The position numbers were made by a program, and so were the translations under genes. The notes under the pieces were generated by a model, which saw nothing but the letters and a program-made list of their open reading frames with translations, ran no database searches and was not told the DNA's origin. DNA of 64,000 nucleotides from Lunularia cruciata (lineage: Eukaryota > Streptophyta > Marchantiopsida > Lunulariales > Lunulariaceae), in the NCBI GenBank assembly GCA_948567375.1, contig OX419757.1, positions 74,717,836-74,781,835 of the forward strand. Reading direction: 5' to 3'. Of the stretch, positions 35,330-46,261 are shown piece after piece (the stretch's first letter is position 1; each line of letters starts with the position of its first letter).

Positions 35330-36740
35330 CCCACTCTTACTACAGTTACAAAGGATACTTGGGAGCCAGATCTTGGACCCAAGCTTATTAGAGAGGAAAG
35401 ACAGAAGGTTTGGAGGTTCTTGAGGAGTCAAACAAGTTGTTTTACCTTTAGTATAAAGGATTTGGGTGCTTTAAAGGGACCTGGTATACGGATTGAGCTG
35501 ACTAGCAATACACTAGTTTTCCAACGTCCTTATCGATACAGTGAGATGGAGAGGACATTGATTCAGAGCCGGAGTAGTGATCTTTTTGAGGCTAGTTTGG
35601 TGGAGATTTTACATGGAGAGTATGCATCAGCGACAGTGATGCCAACCAAGAAGGATATGCATGGCAACTACACAGATAGGTGGATGTGTGGATATTACCG
35701 TCCTATCAACCGACAAACCAGGGCTGACCGGTATGCCATGCCTACATTGGAGGAGATTTTTGATGCAATTGGGCATGCAAATGTCTTCAATACTTTGGAT
35801 CTTTGAGCATGATATCATCAATTGCTGATCAGAGAGGAGGATAAGTCCAAGACAGCATTTTAGGCTATTGATCCTCAAGGTAAGGATGTGTTATATTAGT
35901 AGAGGTTCTTACCGTTTGGGTTAAAAAACGCTCTTGTTGAGTTCTAAAGGGTCATGGATAGGATCCTAGTTGGATTGGATTTTGCTCGATGCAATATTGG
36001 ATATTGATGACATTTGGTCTATAGGACTACTATGGAGGAGCATGAGAGATAGTTGTTGGAGGTATTTGAGAGGCTGAGATCTCATGGACTCAAATTACAT
36101 CTTGGGAAGTGTAGGTTCTTCTACAAGCAAGTTGAGTATTTGGGTCACACTATCTACCCCGGAGGACTTGGTGTTTAGCAGACCAAGGTGGAGGCTATTG
36201 CACGTATTCCTCGGCCTACGGATGTGAGCAAAGTGCAAGCATTCCTTGGGTTGGCAAACTTTTATCACCGCTAAGTTAGAGGATTTAGTGTCATCGCCAA
36301 GGCCTTGACGAAGCTGACCAAGCTTACACAGGAGTGGTGTTGGGGAGATGAGCAAGAGAGAGCTTTTGTAGAGCTCAAGGAGAGGTTGACATCTACTCCT
36401 ATTTTGAGGAGACCAATCAGAGGATGACCATTTTAGGTTCATACTGATTGGAGTATGTTGGGGCTTGGAGCGGCGCTCACCCAACATGATGATGAGGGGA
36501 AGGAGTTTGTGGTGGCCTATGCTAGTAGCTCCAACAATTTAGCGGAGGCAAAGTATATAGTTCATATGAGAGAGAGTGCTTGGCAGCATTTTAGGTAGTA
36601 GCACATTTCTGATGTTACCTATTTGGTAACCCCTTCACTGATCATCAACCACTAAAGTAGTTGATAGAGTCCGACAAGCTTTCGTGGAAGCTTGCACGTG
36701 GGCTCTGATTTTACAAGAGTATGATGTCACAGTTGTTCAT
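35330..36740 (+). pseudogene. GYP-M reverse transcriptase and RNase H
   Basis: ORF 35420-35806 reads through CGYYRPINRQTRADRYAMPT to NVFNTLDL, the palm A block with the first catalytic Asp. A stop follows, then WYHQLLIREEDKSKTAF and FLPFGLKNA. The YIDD-equivalent (ATTGATGAC at about 36001-36009) lies across a frameshift. KLHLGKCRFF, VEYLGHTI and VQAFLGLANFYHR are typical Ty3/gypsy. RNase H starts at VHTDWSMLGLGAALTQHDD (about 36436-36490). Stops are largely CAG or CAA to TAG or TAA. Confidence 0.88.
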
Positions 36741-37039
36741 AGACTTGGAGTGGTGAACCATGATGTAGATTGGTTGAGTAAAAACCCATGTCCCAGCCAA
36801 TAGGATCAGATTGGAGCACGTTGGCATGGTGAGACAGATAAGGAGATGGTGCCAAGTTGGCATGCATCTGCCTTTCTATGTATATTTTTTGAGGCTTTTG
36901 TGGTATCTCTCTCAATGCATACAGGAGGAGATATTGAGGTCACAGATCCAAAGAGTGAAGATATTGGTACAGTTCAGCGAGACATTCATGATGATGTCTT
37001 AGTGATGGACTACTTCACACTGGTGTTGTGGGTGGCATA

Positions 37040-38600
37040 GTTGGGGCCAAGGAGAGAGACCATGTTCTTCAGCGAGCTCGACGGTTCAGATTGGAGGGCA
37101 GACACCTTTTGCATGTATGGGAGGATAGTAGAGTGCAAGTAGTACCATTTCCATCTCAAAGACCATAGTTGGTCCATCATGCTCATGAGGAGCTAGGACA
37201 TTTTGGAGTCAAGCGTACATATAGCTTACTCTAGAGTCACTATTGGTGGTGCGGTATGCAGACTGAGGTATAGCAGTTTGTTGCCAGATGTGTGGTTTGT
37301 GACCAAGTTAGAGCATCATTCAATGCTCTTATGCCACAATTACACCCATTACCTATCATGGGATTGGGTTACCATTGGAGTTTGGACTTTATCGTACGTA
37401 TATACATTGCTACACAACATACATTGTTGTCAACATCATACACTATAGAAACACAACTCACACATAAGTCATACATAGACTCTAAAGTGCCACAATAATC
37501 AAATTGTTTACCACTCTCAACTCAACTCAACTCATATTAGTACTTGATCTGTCATTCTATAAACTGCCAACAACTGGGCACTAATTACAGTCAAGCCACA
37601 CCCACTCCAACATAGAGAATCCAAGTGACGCTCATTGGCCTTTGTCCACCATAGCCAGGAACTCGAAGGCTCAACATCAGAGAAGTGAGCTCTCTGGAGC
37701 TGCACTTTGAAAGTATACCCCCTGGACTCGAGCTAAGTCTGAACCCTAACGGTCCCACTGATGGCACACCCAATGGTGCAAATAGTGCAAAGTGATGGTA
37801 GGCCCCACTGTGAATTCAATACCCTAAACACAAAATCTGACCATTGGAAAGTAGTCTATGAGAAAATGTTGAAATAACTCTAACTCCTATCACTGGAACT
37901 CCAGTATCTGAGCAATCTAGATGCGACACTACAAATGGCATGACAACTTTGCTAGACCTTTACCGCTGACTGTGAGACATCATTGGTATGTTTTGGTGAT
38001 GGTGGAGCACTTCTCCAAGTGGATTGAGTTGGTGGTACTTCTTGACAAGTCTAGTGAAGGGACAGCTTACTTGTTCTTGGATCGAGTTCTTAGTCATTTT
38101 GGTGCACCAGTTGAGGTTTTGACTGATCAGGGTACAGAGTTCTTGGGAGAGTTTCGGGTCTTGTGTGACAAGGCTTTGATTGATCACCGTACTACCTCCC
38201 GAGATCACCCTGAGGCAGATGGCTTAGCAGAGAGAGTGGTCCAAATGGTGAAGAGAGGATTATGAAAGTATGGTTTGTAGAGAGGCCACTTGGGAGATTG
38301 GGATCTCCAGTTACCTTGGTTGGCCATGGGCTATAGGTTCAGCCTCCTTAGCATCCTTCTCTCCGTACTTTCTACTCTATGGAAGAGATCCAGATTTACT
38401 TGCAGCCATTCATCGAGATGTTATTGTAGTTTTGGACTTGGATGACCCCGATGTATAGATAAGCGCATGTTCTCAATGGGCAAAGATCTTTCGGAGAGTG
38501 ATGCCGATGGCCTTTGAGAACTTGGCGATTGCTCAACATAGAGATACTTTATGCTATGCTACCATTTGAGGAGGAGGTTATAGACCCTCAATCCGTCAAT
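37040..38600 (+). pseudogene. GYP-M integrase, split by an inverted LTR fragment
   Basis: The HHCC zinc-binding part (HAHEELGHFGVKRTY ... CVVCDQV) precedes 37320. The catalytic core begins WSLDF (first Asp) and is interrupted at 37391. It resumes at 37951 with ARPLPLTVRHHWYVLVMVEH, LTDQGTEF (second Asp, about 38125-38148) and DGLAERVVQ (catalytic Glu, about 38218-38244), so all three acidic residues survive. FSPYFLLYGRDP and a GPY/F-like module (38600-38780) follow. Confidence 0.88.
37391..37945 (-). mobile_element. Inverted GYP-M LTR insertion in the integrase, ACTTT target duplication
   Basis: The 555-bp insert is flanked by ACTTT (37386-37390 and 37946-37950). Removing it joins the integrase frame exactly at WSLDF. 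The minus strand begins TGTCATGCCATTTGTAGTGT, the family LTR start. After about 435 bp it continues into sequence like 39135-39248 and ends GTACGAT, not the canonical CA. Confidence 0.85.
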
Positions 38601-38656
38601 TTCATCCAAGCAACTATGTATATCTACAGGAGACCGCACCAACGACACTTGATGTC

Positions 38657-38974
38657 TTGATAGGCCACACTATCTTGAGAGTGTGTGAGGTTTTGCCATC
38701 TGGAGTCCTTGTGTTAGAAGGACGTGATGGTGTTGTTTGGAAGGATCATGTGCGCAATTGTGTGCCATACCACCTCCCAAACATTGATGGTACTATGAAC
38801 CTAAGCTTGGCACTTGTATGTGCAAGCTTGAGGTGTATGTTATGTGGCTCTTCTGGTGGAGCTGCTACTATGTTAGTGGGTGATAGTTGTTTGAGAGGAT
38901 GGCATATGGCATGTATGACTCCTCCCCTCATGGTGGTTCTTCAAGGACAATGGTTATGTCCTAGATGTATTTGA
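38657..38974 (+). CDS. C-terminal part of the GYP-M polyprotein with PHD finger
   Basis: This intact 105-codon stretch ends the polyprotein. Residues 1-41 are the end of the integrase GPY/F-like module (LRVCEVLPSGVLVLEGRDG). Residues 60-104 (38834-38968) form a PHD finger: C60-x2-C63, G75 in place of the third Cys, C78, H83-x2-C86, W99, C101-x2-C104, with the TPPL and GQWLCPRC signatures of PHD fingers. PHD fingers bind histone H3 tails, often by Lys4 methylation state. By analogy with chromodomains of chromoviruses it may steer integration. The GGT codon at 38879-38881 has lost a zinc ligand, so this copy probably does not fold. The methionine is not a true start. Confidence 0.85.
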   Translation: MIGHTILRVCEVLPSGVLVLEGRDGVVWKDHVRNCVPYHLPNIDGTMNLSLALVCASLRCMLCGSSGGAATMLVGDSCLRGWHMACMTPPLMVVLQGQWLCPRCI

Positions 38975-39250
38975 CCTATAGCTAGTTCATTCTTTATATG
39001 GTATAGATTGCAGACAGGCGACTAACGATGGGGCTCCATAGCACCCGGCCTCCTAATCTTTGCCCATCATAAGGTATACCATATACTTGGAATAGATGGC
39101 TATCTAGAGTTAGAGGGACCTAACCGCCAGCTAGGAGGACGATTGTAGCACTTTAGAGTCTATGTATGACTTATGTGTGAGTTGTGCTTCTATAGTATAT
39201 GGTGTTGACAGCAATGTATGTTGTGTAGCGATGTATATACACACAATAGT
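38975..39250 (+). other. Non-coding stretch between GYP-M polyprotein and 3' LTR
   Basis: No coding sequence. The part 39135-39248 (GCACTTTAGAGTCTATGTAT...) is repeated in the inverted insert at 37391-37500. A purine-rich AGAGTTAGAGGGA is near 39107-39119, but no convincing polypurine tract abuts the LTR. Confidence 0.45.
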
Positions 39251-39575
39251 TGTCACACCATTTGTAGTATTATATCTAGATTGCTCAGACATTGGATTTC
39301 TAGTGATAGTAGATAGAGTTATTTCAGTAGTTTCTCATAGACTACTTTTTGACGGTCAGATTTTGTGTTTGGGGTACTGATTTCACGGTGGGGCTCACCG
39401 TCACTTTGCACCATTTGCACCATCAAGTGTGCCATTAGTGGGACTGTTAGGGTTCAGACCTAGCTCAAGTCCAAAGGGTATACTTTCAAAGTGCAGCTCC
39501 AGAGAGCTCACTTCTTTGATGTTGAGCCTTCGAGTTCCTGGTTATGGTGGACAAAGGCCGGCGAGCATCACCTGG
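39251..39575 (+). mobile_element. 3' LTR of GYP-M, truncated
   Basis: TGTCACACCATTTGTAGT matches the 5' LTR start. The LTR runs 325 bp and is cut by the LTR beginning at 39576. Confidence 0.7.
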
Positions 39576-40331
39576 TGTAATACCAAGAGCTAGCCATATG
39601 ATCTAGATGTGAAATTTGGTTTGGTAACATCTAGAATGATGTTATACATGATGGTCAAAATAGATTGGATAGAATTATCACCAAAAGAGTACTTTTACTA
39701 ATAGGGCAAAAACCAAAATAGACTTGAGAACCTTAGAACCAATAGCTAGACATATGATTTAAAGGTGAGAATTGGTTTGGTAACATCTGGAAGGATGTTA
39801 CACATGATAGACTAAACAGATCAGAAAGAGGTATCACCAAAAGGGGACTTCTACTAATAGAGTAGGAACCAAAATATGCCTGAAATCTTTGAAGGCAATT
39901 CCGGAGGCCTAAACGGATGAATTAGGCCTCAAAAATGTGCAGATTCCCCCCCCCCCTCTCCCCCCCCTCCCCACACTAGAGGAAAGATTGGCCTTCCCTC
40001 CACCTTGCTTTGTCTTGTTGAGAGCTTTCCAACGGTACCTTACGTGATTTTGAGATTCCTATAGGAAGATTCCCTAAAAGATTCCCTCCGGTCAAAGCTT
40101 GTTTGACCAACCAGATAGGACCTAGACCAGACATGTCACCCATCCAAGTAAGTAATCCAAGGGTGGAGCTTGCTGACATGTCACCTATCTTTGTCCCTAA
40201 TCCTATAGTGGAGCTTCCTTGGCGGAGATCCTCTTTGTCTATATAATAAAGAGAAGGTGTTCCCTTGGGGCATCGATTGTTTGAGTGTGCAATCTGTGTT
40301 TTCTCTCTTCTCTTGTCCTCGGAGTATTACA
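39576..40331 (+). mobile_element. LTR of the same family as 24332-25062
   Basis: Begins TGTAATACCAAGAG and ends GGAGTATTACA (756 bp). It contains a C-rich homopolymer-like run at about 39945-39972 absent from the other copy. No target duplication: the left flank is a GYP-M LTR and the right flank starts in mid GYP-D LTR, so it sits at a recombination or deletion junction. Confidence 0.8.
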
Positions 40332-40675
40332 TTGGGTCAAGATAAGACCACATGCTTAGGAGTATATTCCCAAAGTCTGGATATTCCTTTAGCTTTTTGA
40401 CTTTTAGCATAATAACTTGAGCTACTCCAATAATTAGTAACTTTGGTGTGTAACTATTTCATAAGTATATAAACTAAAGGTGAGGAGGTACTCATCATCC
40501 TTTCATTTGCAACTATTTCTCTCTCATTGAGTTCTCTAGTGAGCAATGTCTTGAGTCTTGGTGTTAGCCTTGGAGGAGTATGATGGAGCTGGGGTTCTTT
40601 GCCTTCTTAGTCCATGGTGCGCTACCATAATAATCATCAAAGGTTCATCCTAAGTGAAAGAAAAGTTGGCTCACA
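40332..40675 (+). mobile_element. GYP-D LTR, right part
   Basis: Starts inside the LTR (TTGGGTCAAGATAAGACC) and runs to the LTR end GGCTCACA, followed by AGAC. With 28731-28851 it makes an incomplete LTR into which GYP-M inserted. AGAC flanks the reconstructed locus on both sides. Confidence 0.75.
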
Positions 40676-40689
40676 AGACAAACTACACT

Positions 40690-41302
40690 TGATAGATAAT
40701 TTACCCCCTAGAACATGTCCTTGTCTACATCTCCTTCATCTTCTACCACTATGACTGGTGTTGTAACTTAAAGTCTTGAGCTTCTCACCTTTAGACTAAC
40801 ATCCTCTAAGCTTTCTTCTCCTTCCACCTCAAGTTCACTTGGTCCAACTTGGGCAGCTTTGACAAGTCTTTGGGATTGCACCTCCCTCTAGAACACCACC
40901 CAAAATTTTCCTCCTTCTTTGAAATATCCTCTTCTTGCAAATCCATGCAAGGGTTGTTGCTTCCTTCCATGTGATTGATTTTTGCATAGAACTCACAATC
41001 CAAACCTTCTTCAGCCTCCTCTTCCATTGGCTGCTCAACTTTGAGTTTGCCCTCACTTTCACTAGTTGACTCTATCGAGTCATCTCCTCCAAGTCTTCAT
41101 CCTTAGACTTAGCTTCTTCTTTGTCTTCTTCTTCAGCCCCTAATGATAAATCCACCACGGCAATAGCTTGACTTAGGTTTACTCTCCAAGGAGCTCTCCA
41201 CTTGGCTGGCAACATAGTGTCTTTGTGTCAGCTTCTCTTCTTTGATCAAGGAATTGATACCATCATTGTCTTCTCCTTATCGGTCCTAGCAAAGTATTGG
41301 TC
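40690..41302 (-). pseudogene. Charged minus-strand ORF interrupted by GYP-C, downstream part
   Basis: Minus-strand frames at 40806-41027 and 40835-41062 are rich in Glu and Lys (MEEEAEEGLDCEFYAKINH, KKRIFQRRRKILGG). No known domain was recognised. Together with 46903-47204 it would form the sequence that GYP-C split. It may be another UF1-type linker, which is not proven. Confidence 0.3.
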
Positions 41303-41307
41303 ATTGT

Positions 41308-41709
41308 TGTAACAATATGAAGTTTAATGACGTAGTTAGTAAGGCTAATGATGTAGAGAATAAGCCAAATTAGCCTAAAATATTCTAGAAGCATCTAGGA
41401 AGCTTCTTAGAAAGCTTCTCAACTAGTTTAACTTGCACCCCAAGTAGGTAGCTTCCAACTAGTTTAGCTTACACGCCAAGTAGGTGGCTTCTAGAGAGAA
41501 GCTTCTTGAGAAGCTTCCTGGTTAATTTGGCTTGCACTCTAAGAAAGCAGCTCAATGAAACTTCTTGAGAAGCTTCTCAAGGCCCTTGTATGCTACCTAT
41601 AAATACCAAAGACAAAGCTCATGCTAGGCATTTGGAGTTTTCCCACATTCAAGTGTCCCAATGTAAGTTTCTATTCTCCTATTTCTCTCCTTGGACTTAG
41701 TCTTTTACA
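41308..41709 (+). mobile_element. 5' LTR of GYP-C
   Basis: 402 bp, TGTAACAATATGAAG to CTTTTACA. It contains repeated AAGCTTCTTGAGAAGCTTC-type palindromes and TATAAATACCAAAG, a plausible core promoter. Confidence 0.9.
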
Positions 41710-41722
41710 TTGGTATTAGAGC
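41710..41722 (+). other. Primer-binding site of GYP-C
   Basis: TTGGTATTAGAGC differs by one base from TTGGTATCAGAGC, the complement of the initiator tRNA-Met 3' end, the usual primer of chromoviruses. Confidence 0.8.
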
Positions 41723-41959
41723 ATGAATGGGATGGATGGAATTTATAGACCACCAAATCCACTTCCACCAAACCATTGGGATTTTTGTGTCCAAGTACTA
41801 CCCAAGCATTGTTTCACACAATTCATCACCTCAAACTTTGGACAAGATTTTCTGCATATGATCACCATATCTACGGTACACTTGGTGCTTCCGGTTGTAA
41901 CTTATGGAGAATAGTGGACACACTTCTTTTATGTATTAATCAATTAGATAGATTAGGAG

Positions 41960-42880
41960 TGGCGTGATAGAGTAGCAACCATGGTGGCAATGCCCGATGT
42001 TATCCTTGCTATGCAACAACAAATTGAGCACCTTACTTGATTGTTAGATGAATGAGATCTTTGACAACAAGAGCATGTAGAGAGAGTACCAATTCAAGAA
42101 GGAGAAGATCAAATCTAATTCTCTAAACCCAAGGTATTTGAAGGTAAGAATCTCCAAGGTGCAGTGGAGAATTTTATGTTTGACTGTGAACGCTATTTTG
42201 AAGCAACAATCTGCAAGACAAGCAAAAATATATTCTCTTGGCTTCTAGCCACTTGAATGGAATAGCAAAGCTATAGTGGAGATTCCTAGTGGAGCAAGCT
42301 GAAAAAAAAATTATTGCACCAATCTTGACATGGGTAGAATTCAAGAGTGTAATAATAAGTTGGTTCCAAGCTATTAATGTCACACGAGCTACACAAGATA
42401 GGTTGGCAGAGTTGAGACAAATTGGCTCTATAAGAAGTTACATCATGCAAATTCTAGATATTTTGGAAGGTGAAGCTCTGGATGGATTTGTGGGGGCTTG
42501 AAGTCAAAACCAAATCAGAGGTAACCATGCAAGAGCCACAACACTTGGATGAAGCCATGCGGTTGGCCGAACATTTTGATTCCTTGGTTGCAACAACTTG
42601 GTCTCAACCTCAATCTCCATAGAACCTACCAATACACTACACACAAGTGGAGGAGCCGGCTCCAATGGAGATTGATGCCATTCACTGGAGACCACTTGGC
42701 ACTATAGATAGAGAGAAATTGTGACAAAATGGTGATTGTTTTTATTATCACCAATTGGTACATTGCATCGTTGAATGTCCACTCAAGCATGGATGACCTT
42801 GACAAGTAGCCTAGATGGAGTTTGTGGAGCAAGATGATCAGGGAAATGAGGAATCCCAATAGGAGATTTTGAGCCACCTA
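41960..42880 (+). pseudogene. GYP-C gag remnant
   Basis: Readable pieces include KPKVFEGKNLQGAVENFMFDCERYFEA and LDEAMRLAEHFDS. A zinc-knuckle relic CFYYHQLVHCIVECP follows at about 42738-42782, where the second Cys is Tyr. Stops are frequent. Confidence 0.65.
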
Positions 42881-42888
42881 CTGGGAGC

Positions 42889-43245
42889 TTGATTAGTTCC
42901 AATGGGATTCAAGGCTTGACCTATGCAAGTTTGTTTCACTTGCAAGGTATGATATCTAATCGAGATTGTAGGATTTTGGTTGATTTTAGAAGTTCAAAAA
43001 ATTACATGTCTATGCAAGTAGCAAAGGAATTGGGTATTCCTATCAAGCCAATAATTAGAAGAAGATTGATGATGGCGGATGGTCTAAAGCGTTTTTCATT
43101 TTGTACCTTGCATCCGATCACCTTAAAGATTGGGAAGGAGTATTTGGAGTGTATGAGGTTTGTAGTGGCACCTCTACACTACGGTATTATTCTAAGACTA
43201 TCTTGGCTTGAACGTCATAAGGTTCAATTTGATTGGACCCGATGA
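42889..43245 (+). pseudogene. GYP-C aspartic protease
   Basis: A 118-codon open frame. CRILVDFRSSKNYMS is the active-site region (D-S-G expected; D-F-R seen). MADGLKRFSFCTLHPITLKIG and the LRLSWLERHKVQFDW end are typical of the retropepsin of chromoviruses. Confidence 0.75.
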
Positions 43246-43320
43246 CAAATTCAAGTATAGCACCAAGGTAAGAATTTCTGATTAGGTAGTCTGGCACCTT
43301 TGAGTAAGACACCTAAAAAT

Positions 43321-43500
43321 AATCAGTCCCAAGATAGGAAGTTTGTCAAGAAGGTAGCCATAGAGCAAGCCTTGAAGGGGGATGAGTCCCAAGATGGGAA
43401 GTTTACCAAGAAAGCAGCCATGGAGCAAGCTTTGAAGAAAGATGAGTCCCTAGATGAGAAGTTTGTTAGTGAAGCAGCCATAGAGTAAGCTTTGGAGGAA
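43321..43500 (+). repeat. Three 60-bp coding repeats between GYP-C protease and reverse transcriptase
   Basis: Each unit encodes 20 residues of the pattern DESQDGKFTKKAAMEQALKK. The three units keep the reading frame. Charged and Ala-rich, probably helical. Confidence 0.9.
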
Positions 43501-43603
43501 GATAAGTCTATTTTTGTAGTGTAGATCAAGCCGATTGCACAAAGACAATCTAAGGAGGGCCAAGAGCCTCATCAAGCAATGGTTGATCATATAGTTCAAG
43601 AGT

Positions 43604-44960
43604 TTGCATAACTTATTTTTAGATGATCTACCAAAGGGATTACCCTCCGATTGTGGTATGCTCTTCAAGGTTGAGTTATTGCCAAAGAATACTTTAGTGA
43701 GTAGACCAATCTATCGGCTCTCACCAAAGGAGTTGGAGGAGTTGCAAACAACACTTACAAAGTTGTTGGAGAATGACTTCATATGACATGATACCTCTCC
43801 TTGGGGAGCACCGATACTATTTGTTCCAAAGAAGGATGGAGGACTTTGTTTTTGTATTGATTACCTTGGGCTCAATAAGCAAATAATGAAGAATGCATAT
43901 CCCTTACCTTGGATTGATGACTTCATTGATCAATTGAGTAGAGCACAGTACTTTTCCAAGTTGGATCTCCATAGTGGCTATTGGCAAGTCCCCATTGATA
44001 GGAAGGATGTGCAAAAAACTGCCTTTCACACAAGGTATGGGCATTTTGAGTAGAGAGTTTTACCTTTCGGGCTGCCTAATGCTCCATTAGTCATCATGGA
44101 TTAGATGCATTGGGTGTTGGATGGACTATTGGATTGGTACATGGTAATGTTCTTGGATAATATCTTAATCTATATAGTAAGACATAGGCAGAACACATGA
44201 ATCATGTGCAAGAAGTCCTAAGATGACTATAAAAATGGTGATTTTATTGCAAGAAGTCAAATTGTGCCTTTAGTCAAAAGGAAGTCACCTTCTTGTCTCA
44301 CAAGATCTCATTGAAAGGGATCAAGATGGAAGAGGAGAAAAATCAAGGCCATTATTGATTGGCCTACTCCAAAGGATGTTAAAAAAAGTACACGCATTTA
44401 ATGGATTGGCTAGTTTTTATTGACGGTTCATTCATTATTATGCTCATGTGGTTGCACCATTGACTGACCTCTTGAGAAAGAACTTGAACTTCCAATGGAT
44501 CACCAAGCATGAAAAAGCATTCTAGAAGTTGAAACATATGGTATCTTCAAGACCCATCCTTCAACCATATGATCCTCAACTACCTTATGTGGTTGATTTT
44601 GCTACTTCTAACTTTGCAATTGGAGCAGTGTTGCAATAAGAATTCTTGGATGGACTACATCCCAATGCCTTTGTGTCTTGTTGACTAAATACAACTGAAA
44701 GAAATTACTCTGCTTGAGATCAAGAACAACCTACAATGGTATATGCCACCAAGGTATGGAGGCATTATCTCTTGGGGAAACAAGTGATCATGCAAATTGA
44801 TGACAAATCATTGTTGTAGACCTTACACTTGGAACACATGAAGAGTCAACATTGTTGATGTGAGGAGCAACTCCAATTGTTTGATATCAAACTTGAGTGC
44901 AAACTAGGTTGGTTCCATGTCATCCTTGATGCTCTATCACAACGACCTGATTTGAAGTCT
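43604..44960 (+). pseudogene. GYP-C reverse transcriptase and RNase H
   Basis: [67 protein letters not shown] and LPFGLPNAP are standard Ty3/gypsy blocks. The YxDD-type site reads FLDNILIY (44150-44173), so the second catalytic Asp is Asn. Frameshifts follow. The RNase H part is only recognisable in pieces near 44520-44960. Confidence 0.85.
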
Positions 44961-45049
44961 CTTCCTCTCATCACGGTAGCAATTACAACTGACTCCAAGA
45001 TTACAACTGACTACAATTGACTCCAAGATCCAAAATGAGTTTTGGTCTG

Positions 45050-46250
45050 CTCTACAGCAGATCCCTTCTTCCAAATGGTACATGGTCATCTTACAGCATG
45101 TGACAAGGAGTACAACACCTTCTCCTTCAAGGAAAGCCTTCTATTCTATGCGGACCGGATCTATATTCTAGCCAAAGGTGATCTTTGACTTGTGCATCTT
45201 CAAGAAGCCCATGATTTACCAATAGCTAGTCACATGGGTGTGGACAAGACCTTGGATACCCTCCAATGCCAATGGTGGTGGCCCAACATGACACGAGATG
45301 TTTGAGAGTTTGTCTGATCATGTGAAAACTTTCAATGCAACAAGGCCAACAACCAGAAGCCAAGTGGACTCCTTCAACCACTCCCCATTCCATCCGCTTG
45401 ATGGGAACATATGAGTTTAGATCTCATCACATCCTTGCCCAAGACAAAGCAAGGACATACAGCAATTGTGATGTTTGTGGATAAGCTTAGTAAGCAAATC
45501 CACTTGGCACCAACCTTTGATACCATGGATGCTCCAACCTTAGCGCAAATCTACTTTGACAATGTCTTCAAGTATGCCATGTGTACTCATCTCTGACCAT
45601 GATCCTTGATTCACTAGGAAGTTTTGGCAAGCACTCTTCCAGATACTTGGCACCAAGTTTGCTTTGTCCACAGCCTATCATCCTCAAACTGATGGACAAA
45701 CCAAATATGCAAATCATACCTTGGAAAATACGTTGTGTGCCTTTGTTAATGTCCACCATACCAATTGAGATGAATATCTTGTAGTTGTAGAATTTGCCTA
45801 CAACAATTCCAAATATGCAAGCACTAGATTTTCTTATTTCTTTTTCAATTTTGGCCAAGATCTGCTTGTTCTAGATTCTCTTCTTGCTCCTCCCTCATAC
45901 TTCAACCTTCTTGACCACCATCTCCCAATCTCTCCAACAAGCCAAATCTCACCTCCTTGTTGCTTAGAATTGTCAAAAACAATATGCTGACCACCATCAT
46001 TGTGATCTCACCTTTGAAGTTGATGATAAAGTCATGTTATCCTCTAGTAACCTACCCCTCCCACTAGATACCCAAGTTCCTAAACTTGCCCTTAATTGGA
46101 TAGGACCCTTTGATGTCACCCAAATCATCTCTCTTGTTGCTTATCAACTTGCCTTACCTTGTCATATGTGCATCCACCATATCTTTCATATTTCCAAGTT
46201 AAAACCCTTTGTTCCTAACCCATCTTCCTTTTCCTCTTGTGTCTAACCTC
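45050..46250 (+). pseudogene. GYP-C integrase remnant
   Basis: MSLDLITSLPKTKQGHTAIVMFVDKLSK (ORF 45411-45596) is the core start with two Asp. Downstream frames switch repeatedly. The C-terminal part KLALNWIGPFDVTQII (about 46082-46130) is the GPF module. Confidence 0.75.
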
Positions 46251-46261
46251 CTCTTCCTCCC

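Larger units (their letters stand above)
28852..39575 (+). mobile_element. GYP-M: Ty3/gypsy element with a DNA methyltransferase and PHD finger
   Basis: Order on the plus strand: 5' LTR (28852-29290), leader with three 353-bp repeats, gag with two zinc knuckles, aspartic protease, C5-cytosine methyltransferase, reverse transcriptase, RNase H, integrase (split by an inverted LTR fragment at 37391-37945), C-terminal PHD finger, a non-coding stretch (38975-39250), then a 3' LTR cut after 325 bp by another LTR. The span is about 10.7 kb including the insertion. Many in-frame stops, chiefly TAG where CAG is expected, plus several frameshifts make it non-functional. Inserted within a GYP-D LTR. Confidence 0.88.

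Noticed and set aside
39945..39972. C-rich run as a functional i-motif or regulatory site
   Set aside because: It is absent from the sister LTR at 24332-25062 and may be replication slippage or a sequencing artefact.
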